NCBI RefSeq assembly: GCF_050971785.1
Contig: NZ_JBPCCU010000001.1
Span: forward strand, 1,488,001-1,552,000
Origin: Actinomadura_E scrupuli
GTDB taxonomy: Bacteria; Actinomycetota; Actinomycetes; Streptosporangiales; Streptosporangiaceae
Length of the DNA: 64,000 bases
Direction of reading: 5' to 3'
The notes under the pieces are model-generated. The model had not been told where the DNA came from and did no database searches. It worked only from the letters and a program-made list of their open reading frames with translations. Numbering within the stretch: position 1 is the stretch's first letter; each line of letters starts with the position of its first letter. Shown one piece after another: positions 43,644 to 54,675 of this stretch. Both the position numbers and the translations under genes were made by a program.

Positions 43644-43946
43644 ATGAGCCGCATGAGCGTAACCACACCGGAGGTCTGGCTGATGACCTCCGACGGGCAC
43701 GACCTGATCCGGGCCACCGCGATCATCGCCGTGCACCTCGACGACGGCACGGTGGTGGCCAGGCTCGCCGACGCGGCACAGGAGACCGTGACCCTGGTGA
43801 CGGGCTCGCCCGAGGTGGCGACGCCTCCGGACTTCCACCGTCAGATGATCCGGGCGGTCGCCGAACTGGCCGACAGCAGCGGAGCGCAGCTCGTACGAGC
43901 CGAGCGCGACCAGAAGGGCTGGCACTGGGCGGCCGAGCCGCTGTGA
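43644..43946 (+). CDS. Small hypothetical protein
   Basis: 100 aa, function unknown; soluble, with alternating strands (ATAIIAVHLDDGTVVARLADA) and a helix (HRQMIRAVAELADSSG). No signal peptide. GAGG lies eight bases before ATG 43644, and an ATG three codons on is an alternative. It begins 65 bp after the XRE regulator on the same strand, so cotranscription is possible. Confidence 0.65.
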   Translation: MSRMSVTTPEVWLMTSDGHDLIRATAIIAVHLDDGTVVARLADAAQETVTLVTGSPEVATPPDFHRQMIRAVAELADSSGAQLVRAERDQKGWHWAAEPL

Positions 43947-44023
43947 CCGGCGGCAGGGAAAGGGCCCGCCTCCACCGGCGCTGACGCGCTCGGCCGGGAC
44001 GGGCCCGGGCTCAGCGGTTCCGG

Positions 44024-44341
44024 CTACCGCAGGAAACGAACGCTCGCGAACCTGGTGTTGAGCATTTCGTGCCCGAGATGCAGAATCGCGCTGCGCCCCC
44101 TGCAGTGCGGTGCGGCGTACAGCACGGCGTCGCTGTTGGTGGCGTTGGCGGCCTGACCCGAGGCGTTCCCGAGCGTGTAGCACTCGTTGTCCCGAGGGTC
44201 GGTGAGCGTCAGGGGAACGTTGCCGGGCTGGGTGTGGAAGATGAACCGCCCGATGGCGGCGTGCGCGACGGAAGGAACTCCGACGAGGGTGAGCGTGCCG
44301 GCGGCCAGGCCGGCGGCGACGGCGACGGTGACGCGACGCAT
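44024..44341 (-). CDS. Small secreted protein
   Basis: 105 aa with a clear signal peptide (MRRVTVAVAAGLAAG, cleavage after VAHA at about 28). The mature part is about 77 residues with two Cys (NECYTLG, PHCRGR) likely forming a disulfide; its spacing and the closing FASVRFL resemble beta-gamma-crystallin-like small proteins of actinobacteria, a weak match. AGGAGG precedes ATG 44341. A long palindrome 43 bp upstream is probably its operator. Confidence 0.78.
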   Translation of the reverse strand: MRRVTVAVAAGLAAGTLTLVGVPSVAHAAIGRFIFHTQPGNVPLTLTDPRDNECYTLGNASGQAANATNSDAVLYAAPHCRGRSAILHLGHEMLNTRFASVRFLR

Positions 44342-44383
44342 GGGTGTACCTCCTGCATGAGCAGTGATCATTACGCGGAGTCT

Positions 44384-44415
44384 ACATAAGATCACTATGT
44401 GTGACGATCTTATGT
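44384..44415. promoter_or_regulatory. Inverted-repeat operator upstream of the small secreted protein
   Basis: ACATAAGATC (44384-44393) and its exact complement GATCTTATGT (44406-44415) are separated by 12 bp. The AT-rich perfect 10-bp arms stand out in this GC-rich sequence. They lie 43 bp before the start of the secreted-protein gene. Confidence 0.65.
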
Positions 44416-44533
44416 CGCGCCGTGCCGCCGGGCCGGAGCGGACAGGGCCGGGCCGGTGTGATCGGCTCCCGGAGTCCGGTGATCCACTGATCGCCGTCCT
44501 CGGGACACTCGAGGTGGACACACGATGTAAGAG

Positions 44534-45886
44534 TCACGCCGCGCAGCCGGGCCGATCACACCGGGGAAGGCGCAGGACGAAGCGGGCCCCCCGTTCGCTG
44601 TCCTCGACGGTCAGGCTGCCCCCGTGCGCCCTGGCGATGTCCCGGGCGATCGCGAGGCCGAGCCCGGTCCCCTCGGTGTCCCGTTCACGGGAGGCCTGCA
44701 GCCGGGTGAACCGGTCGAAGACCATCTCCCGGTGCTCGGGGGCGATCCCGGCCCCGTCGTCGAGGACCTCGAGGACGGCGTCGGACCCCTCTGCCCGTAC
44801 GGTGACGGTGATCTTCGAGTCGGCGTGCCGCGCGGCGTTGTCGAGCAGGTTGGTCAGCAGCCTGGTCACGCGCAGCCGGTCGCAGTCGACGTACACGCCG
44901 TCGCGCAGATCCTTGACGACCCGTACCCGGTGCTCCCGGCGGTCGATCTCCGCGCCGGCCAGCCGGCCGAGGTCGGCGGGTTCACGGACGAGGGGCGCGC
45001 CGGCGTCCAGCCGGGCCAGGGTCAGCAGATCGGACACGATCGCCTGCAGCCGTTCCAGCCCGGTGAGCACCGTGGTCGCGGTGCGCGGCCAGTCGGCCTC
45101 CTCGGGGTACATCAGCGCCTCCTCGACCTGGGTGCGCATGGCGGTGATGGGGCTGCGCAGGTCGTGCGAGGCGTCGGCGGTGAACTGCCGCAACCGCCCG
45201 TAGGCCCCTTCGAGCCGGTCGAGGGTGGCGTTCGCCGTCTCGGCCAGGAGCCTGATCTCGTCCTGGTTGCCGGGCACCGGGACCCGGCGGTCGAGGCCGC
45301 TGGCGGTGATCTCCGCCAGCTCGGTACGGATCGCGTCCACCGGGGCCAGCGACCTGGTCACCGTGAGGAACGTCCTGGCGGCCATCAGCGCCGTCGTCAG
45401 CAGGGACGCGCCGATCACGAGGAACAGCAGCGTACGGCTCCCGTACCAGGGGACGAGCGGGACCGCGGTGTAGAGCAGCCAGACCCCGTCCGGCTCGAAC
45501 ACCTTGGCCGAGACGACGGTCATACAGCCCTTGAGCCCGTCCGGCCGGCACACCGTCCGTTCCATGCGGACCTGCTCGGGGTCCGGGCGGAAGGTCGCGA
45601 TCGGCGGCTTGCCGGCGAGCTTCCGGCTCGCCGCGACCACCCGGCCGCGCGAGTCCAGAACCTGGATCTCCTCCGGCCCCGGCAGCACCGCCGGCAGACG
45701 TCCCTGCTTGATCAGCAGCAGCACCCCGTCCGTGGCCGTGTTGACCCGCTCCGCGGTCCTTTCGTCCTCCCTGTTGCCCGCCAGGTTGAGCAGGAGCACG
45801 CCGACCGCGATGCACACCAGTGCCGAGAGAACGCCGGCCCGCAAGGCCAGGCGAGCCCGTAGCGATGATCGGTTCCAGTTCAGCAC
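44534..45886 (-). CDS. Membrane sensor histidine kinase, orphan
   Basis: 450 aa. Two membrane helices (about 15-38 and 160-182) enclose an extracellular sensor of about 120 residues with two Cys (TVCRPDGLKGC). A HAMP segment, HisKA (FTADASHDLRSPITAMRTQ) and HATPase (NLLDNAARHAD, DDGAGIAP, GTGLGLAI) follow. GTG 45886 has GGGGGG five bases upstream. No response regulator is adjacent; its head-to-head neighbour is a sigma-factor gene. A phylogenetically similar kinase core is in the truncated gene at 41706-42509. Confidence 0.9.
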   Translation of the reverse strand: MLNWNRSSLRARLALRAGVLSALVCIAVGVLLLNLAGNREDERTAERVNTATDGVLLLIKQGRLPAVLPGPEEIQVLDSRGRVVAASRKLAGKPPIATFRPDPEQVRMERTVCRPDGLKGCMTVVSAKVFEPDGVWLLYTAVPLVPWYGSRTLLFLVIGASLLTTALMAARTFLTVTRSLAPVDAIRTELAEITASGLDRRVPVPGNQDEIRLLAETANATLDRLEGAYGRLRQFTADASHDLRSPITAMRTQVEEALMYPEEADWPRTATTVLTGLERLQAIVSDLLTLARLDAGAPLVREPADLGRLAGAEIDRREHRVRVVKDLRDGVYVDCDRLRVTRLLTNLLDNAARHADSKITVTVRAEGSDAVLEVLDDGAGIAPEHREMVFDRFTRLQASRERDTEGTGLGLAIARDIARAHGGSLTVEDSERGARFVLRLPRCDRPGCAA

Positions 45887-46011
45887 CTGACCCCCCGCAG
45901 GCGAGCTGTGCACCTCTCTCCAAGGCTTGCTCAGAAATCTGGCAACACGAGTGCAAGGTCCGGCAAACTTCCGGTACTGGGCGTACTTCACCACCGGCCG
46001 AGAAGGATGTC

Positions 46012-47025
46012 GTGCCTGACTTCGAGGATGACCTTGCCGCGGCGAAGACCGGCGACGATCTGGCGTTCGGCAGGCTGGTGGAGCGGCACCGGCGTGAGCT
46101 GCACGTGCACTGCTACCGCCTGCTGGGCTCGTTCGACGAGGCGGAGGACCTCGTCCAGGAGACGTTCCTGCGCGCCTGGAACAAGCGCGACAGCTTCGAC
46201 GGCGGCCCGCTGTTCCGGGCATGGCTGTACCGCATCGCCACCAACGCCTGCCTCGACGCGATCAGGCGCAGCAAGCGCCGGGTGCCCTCGCTGTCGTCCT
46301 CCTTCGCGGAGATCCCCTGGCTCCAGCCCTACCCGGACCGGCTGCTGGACGAGATAGCGCCGCGGACGGAGGAGCCGGACGCCGTCGTCGTCGCGCGGGA
46401 GACCATCGAGCTGGCCTTCCTGGCGATCATCCAGCTGCTCCCGCCGCGGCAGCGGGCCGTGCTGGTCCTGCGCGACGTGCTCGACTGGTCGGCCGCCGAC
46501 ACCGCGTCGGCCCTGGAGATCAGCGTGGCATCGGTCAACAGCGCCCTGCAGCGCGCACGCGCCACCCTGCGCGAACAGCAGCCCGCCCATCGCGTCGCGA
46601 CGCCCAGCGACCAGGAACGCGCCCTGCTGCTGGGCTTCATCGACGCGCACGAACGCGCCGACGCGGACGCGGCGATCGCGATGATGCGCGAGGACATCAG
46701 GATCACGATGCCTCCGCTGCCGCTGTTCTTCGAAGGCAGGGAGAAGATCGCGGACGCTCTGGTGTCGGGCCTGAAGGACCCCGGCGACTGGCGGCTCGTG
46801 CCGATCCGCGCCAACCGGATGCCCGCGGCGGCCAGCTATCTCCGCAAGCCGGGCGACACCGAGTTCCGGGCGTTCAAGCTCGACGTCCTGCGGATCGAGG
46901 GCGGTCTCGTCGCCGAGGTCACCACGTTCGGCGAGAGCCTGTTCCCCGCGTTCGGGCTCCCGCCGACCCTCGACCCGGCCGCCCCCCGCTCAACCCCCGT
47001 GATCACGCAATCGTTCGACGATTGA
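46012..47025 (+). CDS. SigG/ECF-type sigma factor with SnoaL-like C-terminal domain
   Basis: 337 aa. Sigma region 2 (HCYRLLGSFDEAEDLVQETFLRAWNKR) and region 4 (LPPRQRAVLVLRDVLDWSAADTA) lie in residues about 10-185. The C-terminal SnoaL-2/NTF2-like domain (about 200-325; LLGFIDAHERADADAAIAMM) typically modulates activity in this group in place of an anti-sigma factor. AAGGA lies before GTG 46012. The last ten residues (TPVITQSFDD) and the stop codon are provided by a palindromic repeat related to the one in the MocR gene. Confidence 0.92.
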   Translation: MPDFEDDLAAAKTGDDLAFGRLVERHRRELHVHCYRLLGSFDEAEDLVQETFLRAWNKRDSFDGGPLFRAWLYRIATNACLDAIRRSKRRVPSLSSSFAEIPWLQPYPDRLLDEIAPRTEEPDAVVVARETIELAFLAIIQLLPPRQRAVLVLRDVLDWSAADTASALEISVASVNSALQRARATLREQQPAHRVATPSDQERALLLGFIDAHERADADAAIAMMREDIRITMPPLPLFFEGREKIADALVSGLKDPGDWRLVPIRANRMPAAASYLRKPGDTEFRAFKLDVLRIEGGLVAEVTTFGESLFPAFGLPPTLDPAAPRSTPVITQSFDD

Positions 47026-47043
47026 CTACATGATCACGGAGGG
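46994..47043 (+). repeat. Palindromic dispersed repeat at the end of the sigma-factor gene
   Basis: CCCCCGTGATCACGCAATCG (46994-47013), a TTCGA loop and CGATTG...TGATCACGGAGGG (47019-47043) form an imperfect hairpin whose right arm has an insertion of about 4 nt. The left arm matches the MocR-linker element in 18 of 20 bases and is read in the same frame. The repeat ends 37 bp before the LysR start. Confidence 0.8.
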
Positions 47044-47079
47044 TGCTCGGGGCGAGGTTCGTGAAGTAGCGTGCGACGC

Positions 47080-48036
47080 ATGACGCCCACCCAGCTACGC
47101 GCGTTCGCCGCCGTGGTGCGGCTGGGGTCGGTCAAGCAGGCGGCGGCGGAGCTGGAGGTGTCCGAGGCGGCCGTGTCCCTGCACGTCGGCCAGTTGCGCA
47201 AGGAGCTCGGCGACCGGTTGTTCACCAGGACCGCGTCCGGGCTCGCCTTCACACCGGGCGGCCTGCGGCTGGCCAGCCGCGCGGTGGAGCTGCTGAGCCT
47301 CCAGGAGCGCACGATCGTCGAGGTGAGCCAGGCGGGCCGTGGCAGGAGGCTGTTGCGCGTCGCCGTGTCGAGCCTGTTCGCCGAGCACGCCGCGCCCGGC
47401 CTGATCGAGCTGTTCGCCGGCCGGGCCGCCGACCTCGACGTGGAGCTGAGCGTACGGGACCCCCGGCGGTTCGGCTCGCTGCTGCACGCGCGGGCGGCGG
47501 ACGTGGCGATCGGGCCGCGGCCGGGCGGGGTGGACGAGTCGCTGGTCTGCCGGCCGTTCCTCAACTACCAGATGATCGTCGTGTCGGGTCCGGAGCATCC
47601 GCTGGCGGGGGCACCGGCCGGTGCGCTGCGGTTGCGCGAGCAGACCTGGCTGCTCGGCCCGTCGGCGGCCTCGGAGCTCGGGGTGGTGCCCGCGATCCTG
47701 CGCCGGATCAGGGTGCCGGAGGACCGCCAGCGCATCTTCCAGAGTCATTCCGCCGCGCTGGAGGAGGCCAAGCGCAACGGCGGAGTGGCCCCGGCGGTCT
47801 CGTTCGCCGTGGCCTCGGACCTGGCCAAGGGACGTCTCGTCCGCGTCGCCGGCCAGTCCCTGCAGTTCAACGGTGAGTGGACGACGTTGACGCTGGCCGC
47901 GGCCGGCGCGCCACCGGCCGCCGCCGAGCTCGTCCGGTTCGTGACCACGCCGCGGGCCACCCAGGCCATGCTCCGCGGGCCGGGTGTGCACGTGGGCCGG
48001 TTCCGCCCCGCCGTTCACGTCACGCTCTGGAGCTGA
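47080..48036 (+). CDS. LysR-family transcriptional regulator
   Basis: 318 aa. N-terminal winged HTH (TPTQLRAFAAVVRLGSVKQAAAELEVSEAAVSLHVGQLRKELG) and a C-terminal LysR substrate-binding domain (LRVAVSSLFAEHAAPGLIELF). TAGCGT lies seven bases before ATG 47080 and no SD is seen, so a leaderless transcript is likely. It converges on coxE with a 22-bp overlap. Actinobacterial cox clusters often include a LysR regulator, so control of the CO dehydrogenase operon is a reasonable guess. Confidence 0.92.
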   Translation: MTPTQLRAFAAVVRLGSVKQAAAELEVSEAAVSLHVGQLRKELGDRLFTRTASGLAFTPGGLRLASRAVELLSLQERTIVEVSQAGRGRRLLRVAVSSLFAEHAAPGLIELFAGRAADLDVELSVRDPRRFGSLLHARAADVAIGPRPGGVDESLVCRPFLNYQMIVVSGPEHPLAGAPAGALRLREQTWLLGPSAASELGVVPAILRRIRVPEDRQRIFQSHSAALEEAKRNGGVAPAVSFAVASDLAKGRLVRVAGQSLQFNGEWTTLTLAAAGAPPAAAELVRFVTTPRATQAMLRGPGVHVGRFRPAVHVTLWS

Positions 48037-49316
48037 CGGCCTCGGGAGACCCTGGCGATCACCTCCCGCAGGGACCTGAAGGTGTCCGCGGGGAGGATCT
48101 CGTCGCAGTGAGGGAGTGCGGCGGCCATACCGGCGACCCGCGGTTCGAAACCCGGAGCGGAGGCTCGGGGGTTCATCCAGATCACCCGGTGCGCGCGCCG
48201 GTTCAGCCGGGCCATCGCGGCCGACATGGCCTCCGGGGGATCGCTGTCCCAGCCGTCCGAACCGATGATCACGACGGCGCCGCGGACCGTCCCGCCGTGG
48301 TGCGACGACAGCAGCGCCTGCACGTTGGTGGCGATCCGGGTGCCGCCGAACCGGTCGGTGACCTTCTGGGTCGCCTGCTCGATGGCGACCGGCGCGGACC
48401 TATGCGTGAGGACCGTGGTCAGGCGGGTCAGCGTCGTCGCGAACGCGAACACCTCGGCGTGCGCGACCAGCGCCAGTGCCCGCATGAGATGGAGGTAGGC
48501 CGCCACCTGGGGCCGCATGGAGTGGCTGACGTCGCAGAGCATCACCACGGGCCGGGGCTTGTCGATCGCCCGGACCCGGACCAGCTCGGCGGGCTCCCAG
48601 CCGGTGCGGCGGGACCGGCTCATGGTGGCGCGCATGGAGATCCGGTGCCCGTGCGGGCTCACCGTACGGCGGCGGCTTCGCCGGGTGGGCCACTCGGCCA
48701 CGGCGGACTCCAGCCACCTTCCGAGCAGCTCCATCTCCAGGGCGTCGAGCTGCTCGAACGGCGCGTCGGCCACTCCGGCGAGGTCGCTGGGCAGGCGGGC
48801 GGGCACGGCGAACGCGGCGTCGGAGTCGTCCGTGCCGGCGACCACCGGGGGCAGCGTCGTCCAGGGCAGCCCGGCCTCGTGCTCCCGGCCCGCGGAGGGC
48901 GCCCGTACGGGCGCGTACGCGTCGTCGCCACCGGCCGTCGCGGCGGGGGCCGGGCGGTGCGGGCGCGGATCGGACGCCGGTCCCGCGCCGCCGAACACCG
49001 TCGCGAACACCTCGTCGAAGATCTCGATCTCCGGGTGCCGGCGTACCAGGCTGAGCCGGGCGGCCCAGTACAGCCGCGACGGCGAGTCCGGCGGGGACAC
49101 CGCCAGCGCGCGGACGAAGTCCTCCATCGCGGTGAGGCCGACCGGTACGCCGCGCAGGCGGAGCCGTACGGCGAGCGCGACGGCGAACGCCGCGTGGTCG
49201 ATGCCCGGGAGCAGCGACGCCGCGGCACCGGGACGGCCCGGAGCCCTGTCCGGCGACCTGTCGGGAGGGCTGTCCGGGGGGCCCGCCGGAGGGCCGCCCG
49301 GGGGGCTAGGAGACAA
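48015..49316 (-). CDS. coxE: CoxE-like VWA-domain protein
   Basis: 433 aa. The VWA domain (about residues 250-430) has a MIDAS-like DVSHSM in VVMLCDVSHSMRP and later SDGWDSDPPE. The N-terminal half (LLPGIDHAAFAVALAVRLR) is typical of CoxE, which works with the AAA protein CoxD to mature the CO dehydrogenase active site (the Mo/Cu cluster) in Oligotropha. The start is uncertain: TTG 49316 overlaps coxG by 11 bp and has no SD, and the first 30 residues are Pro-rich, so a later start or coupling is possible. It is the last gene of the cox operon. Confidence 0.88.
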   Translation of the reverse strand: MSPSPPGGPPAGPPDSPPDRSPDRAPGRPGAAASLLPGIDHAAFAVALAVRLRLRGVPVGLTAMEDFVRALAVSPPDSPSRLYWAARLSLVRRHPEIEIFDEVFATVFGGAGPASDPRPHRPAPAATAGGDDAYAPVRAPSAGREHEAGLPWTTLPPVVAGTDDSDAAFAVPARLPSDLAGVADAPFEQLDALEMELLGRWLESAVAEWPTRRSRRRTVSPHGHRISMRATMSRSRRTGWEPAELVRVRAIDKPRPVVMLCDVSHSMRPQVAAYLHLMRALALVAHAEVFAFATTLTRLTTVLTHRSAPVAIEQATQKVTDRFGGTRIATNVQALLSSHHGGTVRGAVVIIGSDGWDSDPPEAMSAAMARLNRRAHRVIWMNPRASAPGFEPRVAGMAAALPHCDEILPADTFRSLREVIARVSRGRQLQSVT

Positions 49317-49980
49317 GGAGGAACACGACCACGGCGGCGATGACGACGAGCGCCGCGACGACCGGGAGCGCCCGCTTGTAGAGGGACCCGCCGGCGACGC
49401 TCATCACGTTCAGCGGTTCCACCTCGTCCGGGGAGGTGATCGTGTGCCTGCCCGCCGCCGCGCCGGAGGGGCCCGCGGGCGGGACGAGCGCGTCCGGCGC
49501 TGCGGAGGCGCCGTCCGGGGAGCCCCCGGCGGTGGCCGGGACGGCCAGCCGTTCGCCGAGGCAGTCCACGAACCGGCCGAGCAGCTTCCCGGAGACCTCC
49601 TTGATCATTCCGCTGCCGAACTGGGCCACCTTGCCGGTGATCTTCAAGTCCGTGCCGACGGTGACGACGGTGCGGGCGCCGTCGGCGCGGAGCCGCGCGG
49701 TGATGGTGGCGGTGGCGGTGCCCGCCCCGCGTGAGTCACGGCCCCTGGCGTCGATGACGGCATGGTGGTGCGCGTCGTCCTTCTCGACGAACCGTGCCGT
49801 GCCGGCGTACTGGGAGACGATCGGGCCGACCTTGATCTTCACCTTGCCGGCATAGACGTCCCCGTCCACACCGGTCAGCTGGGCACCGGGCATGCAGGGC
49901 GCGATGCCCTCCAGATCGGTGAGCACCTCCCAGGCCCGGTCGATCGGAACGGCGACGGTGAACTCGTGGTCGATTCGCAT
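49306..49980 (-). CDS. coxG: CoxG-like SRPBCC protein with C-terminal membrane helix
   Basis: 224 aa. Residues 1-145 are a CoxG/SRPBCC domain (MRIDHEFTVAVPIDRAWEVL, then GIAPCMPGAQLTG and YAGKVKIKVGPI). A Pro/Ala-rich linker and a C-terminal helix (ALPVVAALVVIAAVVVFLLV) follow. CoxG is thought to recruit CO dehydrogenase to the membrane or to carry quinone; the anchor fits this. Operon position between coxD and coxE matches the family. Confidence 0.9.
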   Translation of the reverse strand: MRIDHEFTVAVPIDRAWEVLTDLEGIAPCMPGAQLTGVDGDVYAGKVKIKVGPIVSQYAGTARFVEKDDAHHHAVIDARGRDSRGAGTATATITARLRADGARTVVTVGTDLKITGKVAQFGSGMIKEVSGKLLGRFVDCLGERLAVPATAGGSPDGASAAPDALVPPAGPSGAAAGRHTITSPDEVEPLNVMSVAGGSLYKRALPVVAALVVIAAVVVFLLVS

Positions 49981-50000
49981 GGCTGCTCTTGTCCCGTCGG

Positions 50001-50873
50001 TCAGCCGGACGCACTGCGCGCGTAGCCGGTGATGGTGTCGCGGTCGTCGGGGGTCTTCGCGATGGTGCCGAGAGCCAGCACGAGGTCCGCGCGGACCAGC
50101 TCCGAGGCGCCCAGCGCCGACAGGGCCGAGACCCAGTCGATCGTCTCCGCGAGCCCGGGTGCCTTGTCGAGGTCCAGGCGGCGCACCCGGGCGATGAAGT
50201 CGGTGGCCGACCTGATGAGCCTCTCCTCGGCGGCGGGGACCAGGCGGCGCAGGATCGCCGCGGCCCGCTCGGCGGCGGGAAAGTCGATCCAGTGGTAGAG
50301 GCAGCGCCGCCTGAGGGCGTCGTGCAGGTCCCGGCTGCGGTTGGAGGTGAGGACGACGACCGGCCGGCGCTCCGCGGTGAAGGTGCCGAGCTCGGGAACG
50401 GTGATCGAGGACTCGCCGAGAAACTCCAGCAGCAGCGCCTCGAACTCGTCGTCGGCCCGGTCGATCTCGTCGATCAGCAGCACCGGCGGCATCGGCCCCC
50501 GGTGGCGGACGGCCCGCAGGATCGGGCGTTCCTGGAGGAACTCCTCGGTGAACAGGTCGGCGTCGGTCAGTGCGGTGCGGTGCGACTCGGCCAGCCGGAT
50601 GGCGAGCAACTGCCGCTGGTAGTTCCATTCGTACAGTGCCTCGCCGGCCGTCAGCCCCTCGTAGCACTGGAGCCGGATCAGCGGGGTGGCCAGTACGCGG
50701 GCCAGGGCCTTGGCGGCGGCCGTCTTGCCGACGCCGGGTTCGCCTTCCAGCAGGAGGGGCTGCCCGAGGGTCAGCGCGAAGAACAGCGCCGAGGCGGTTC
50801 CCTCGTCGACCAGGTAGTCGACCTCGTCCAGGCGCCGTCGTACGTCGGCGGCGTCCGCGAAGATGGGGCTCAC
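50001..50873 (-). CDS. coxD: MoxR-type AAA+ ATPase (CoxD-like)
   Basis: 290 aa. Walker A is GEPGVGKTAAAK (about residue 41-52), Walker B VLLIDEIDRAD (about 110), then sensor 1 LTSNRSRDL and an arginine-rich segment LRRRCLYHW. CoxD is a chaperone that inserts sulfur and copper into the CoxL active site with CoxE. GTG 50873 has GGAGGG upstream inside the preceding gene end. The 5-bp gap to the XdhC-like gene supports cotranscription. Confidence 0.92.
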   Translation of the reverse strand: MSPIFADAADVRRRLDEVDYLVDEGTASALFFALTLGQPLLLEGEPGVGKTAAAKALARVLATPLIRLQCYEGLTAGEALYEWNYQRQLLAIRLAESHRTALTDADLFTEEFLQERPILRAVRHRGPMPPVLLIDEIDRADDEFEALLLEFLGESSITVPELGTFTAERRPVVVLTSNRSRDLHDALRRRCLYHWIDFPAAERAAAILRRLVPAAEERLIRSATDFIARVRRLDLDKAPGLAETIDWVSALSALGASELVRADLVLALGTIAKTPDDRDTITGYARSASG

Positions 50874-50878
50874 CTTCT

Positions 50879-51754
50879 TTATCGCCCTCCCCTCAGGGCG
50901 TGACGCTCCCGGCAGCCGGGGCCGCAGAACCAGACGTCCTCCCCGTCGACGCTCAGGTGCGGTGTGTCCGGCGTCACCGTCACCGTCATGCCACAGACGG
51001 GATCGACGACCTCACGGCCGGCGGCCGGGGCCCCCGGCGCGAGCTCCCCGGCGCGGATCGCCGCGACGATCTCCGCCATGATCGACAGGGCGATCTCGGG
51101 CGCGGTACGGGCGCCTATGTCGATCCCCGCCGGCGAGTGGATCAGCCGCCGTTCGGCCTCGCTCAGCCGCATCTCCGCCAGCACCGCCGCCCCGCGCCGG
51201 CGGCCGGCCACCAGCGCGATGAACCCGACGCCGGCATCGAGCGCCGCCCGGATGGTGGCGGCCTCGTCACGCCCGTGGCTGGCGATGACGACCGCCGTGG
51301 CGTCCACCGGGCCCTGCTGATGGGAGGCCGGCCGGACGACGAAGTCCAGCGGCCGGGCCAGCTCCGCCACGGCCATCGCGATCGGCGACTCCCCGACGAC
51401 CCAGATGACCGGCGGCGGCAGCAGCGGCTGCAGGAAGATCTCCAGCGCGCCGCCCGACAGGCACGGGTTCACCACGATCTTCGCGCCCGGGGAGTCCGGG
51501 AAGCTCCGCTCGTCCTCGGGGAGCACCCGCAACAGCACGGCCTGGCCGTCCCGGAGCGAGCCCAGCGCCGCCGTACGGACGGAGCTCTCGGCGCACTGGC
51601 CGCCGACGAAGCCCTCGATGGATCCGTCGGACAGCACGATCGCGTCATCGCCGGCTCGGACCGACGTGGGGAACTGGGTGCGGACGACCACCGCGTGCAC
51701 GAACGGGACGCGCTCCGCGACCAGTTCCTCCATCCGCGCCGACATACCGGGCAT
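50879..51754 (-). CDS. XdhC/CoxF-family maturation factor fused to a YHS-like domain
   Basis: 291 aa. Residues about 1-75 form the XdhC N-terminal domain (GFVGGQCAESSVR with its conserved Cys) and about 115-235 the Rossmann-like XdhC C-terminal domain (VIWVVGESPIAMAVAELA, HGRDEAATIRAAL). XdhC-type proteins sulfurate or chaperone the molybdenum cofactor. The last 45 residues are a YHS/TRASH-like metal domain: DPVCGMTV, then VWFCGPGCRERH. This fusion suggests copper or another metal is handled with the cofactor, which is notable as CO dehydrogenase has a Mo-S-Cu site. It starts 17 bp after coxL. Confidence 0.88.
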   Translation of the reverse strand: MPGMSARMEELVAERVPFVHAVVVRTQFPTSVRAGDDAIVLSDGSIEGFVGGQCAESSVRTAALGSLRDGQAVLLRVLPEDERSFPDSPGAKIVVNPCLSGGALEIFLQPLLPPPVIWVVGESPIAMAVAELARPLDFVVRPASHQQGPVDATAVVIASHGRDEAATIRAALDAGVGFIALVAGRRRGAAVLAEMRLSEAERRLIHSPAGIDIGARTAPEIALSIMAEIVAAIRAGELAPGAPAAGREVVDPVCGMTVTVTPDTPHLSVDGEDVWFCGPGCRERHALRGGR

Positions 51755-51771
51755 GTGACACCCCGGGCCGG

Positions 51772-54161
<2,390 letters not shown>

Positions 54162-54165
<4 letters not shown>

Positions 54166-54674
54166 GACGCGCTCCCGCCGACAGGTGCTTCGCGGGAGGC
54201 GGCCTCGCGGGCGGCGGCTTCGTGGGCGGCGGCCCATCTGATGGAGCGGACGATCGTCGCGTAGCCGGTGCACCGGCAGATCTGCCCCGAGATGGCCGCG
54301 CGGATCTCCGTCTCCGAGGGGTCGGGGTCGCCGTCGAGCAGCGCCCGGGCCGTCATCATCATGCCGGGGGTGCAGAAACCGCACTGAAGGCCGTGGCACT
54401 CCATGAACCCCCGCTGGACCGGATCGAGCTCGCCGTCCCGTTCGAGGTCCTCCACGGTGCGCACGGTGTGGCCCGCGGCCATCGCCGCCAGCACGGTGCA
54501 GGATTTGACCGGTTCGCCGTCCAGCCAGACCACGCAGGTGCCGCAGTTGCTGGTGTCGCAGCCCCAGTGCGTGCCGGTCAGCCCGAGATGGTCGCGCAGG
54601 AAGTGCACCAGCAGCAGGCGCGCCTCGATCTCCCTGGTGACCTCGGCGCCGTTGACGGTCATCGAAACCTGCAT
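54162..54674 (-). CDS. coxS: CO dehydrogenase small [2Fe-2S] subunit
   Basis: 170 aa with two [2Fe-2S] domains: GCDTSNCGTC (with a fourth Cys in VKSC) and GLQCGFCTPGM plus QICRCTG. These relay electrons from the Mo site of CoxL to the FAD of CoxM. The C-terminal 25 residues are an Ala/Glu-rich extension (AAREAASREA) beyond the usual end. The gene lies one base after coxM and overlaps coxL. Confidence 0.95.
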
Positions 54675-54675
54675 G

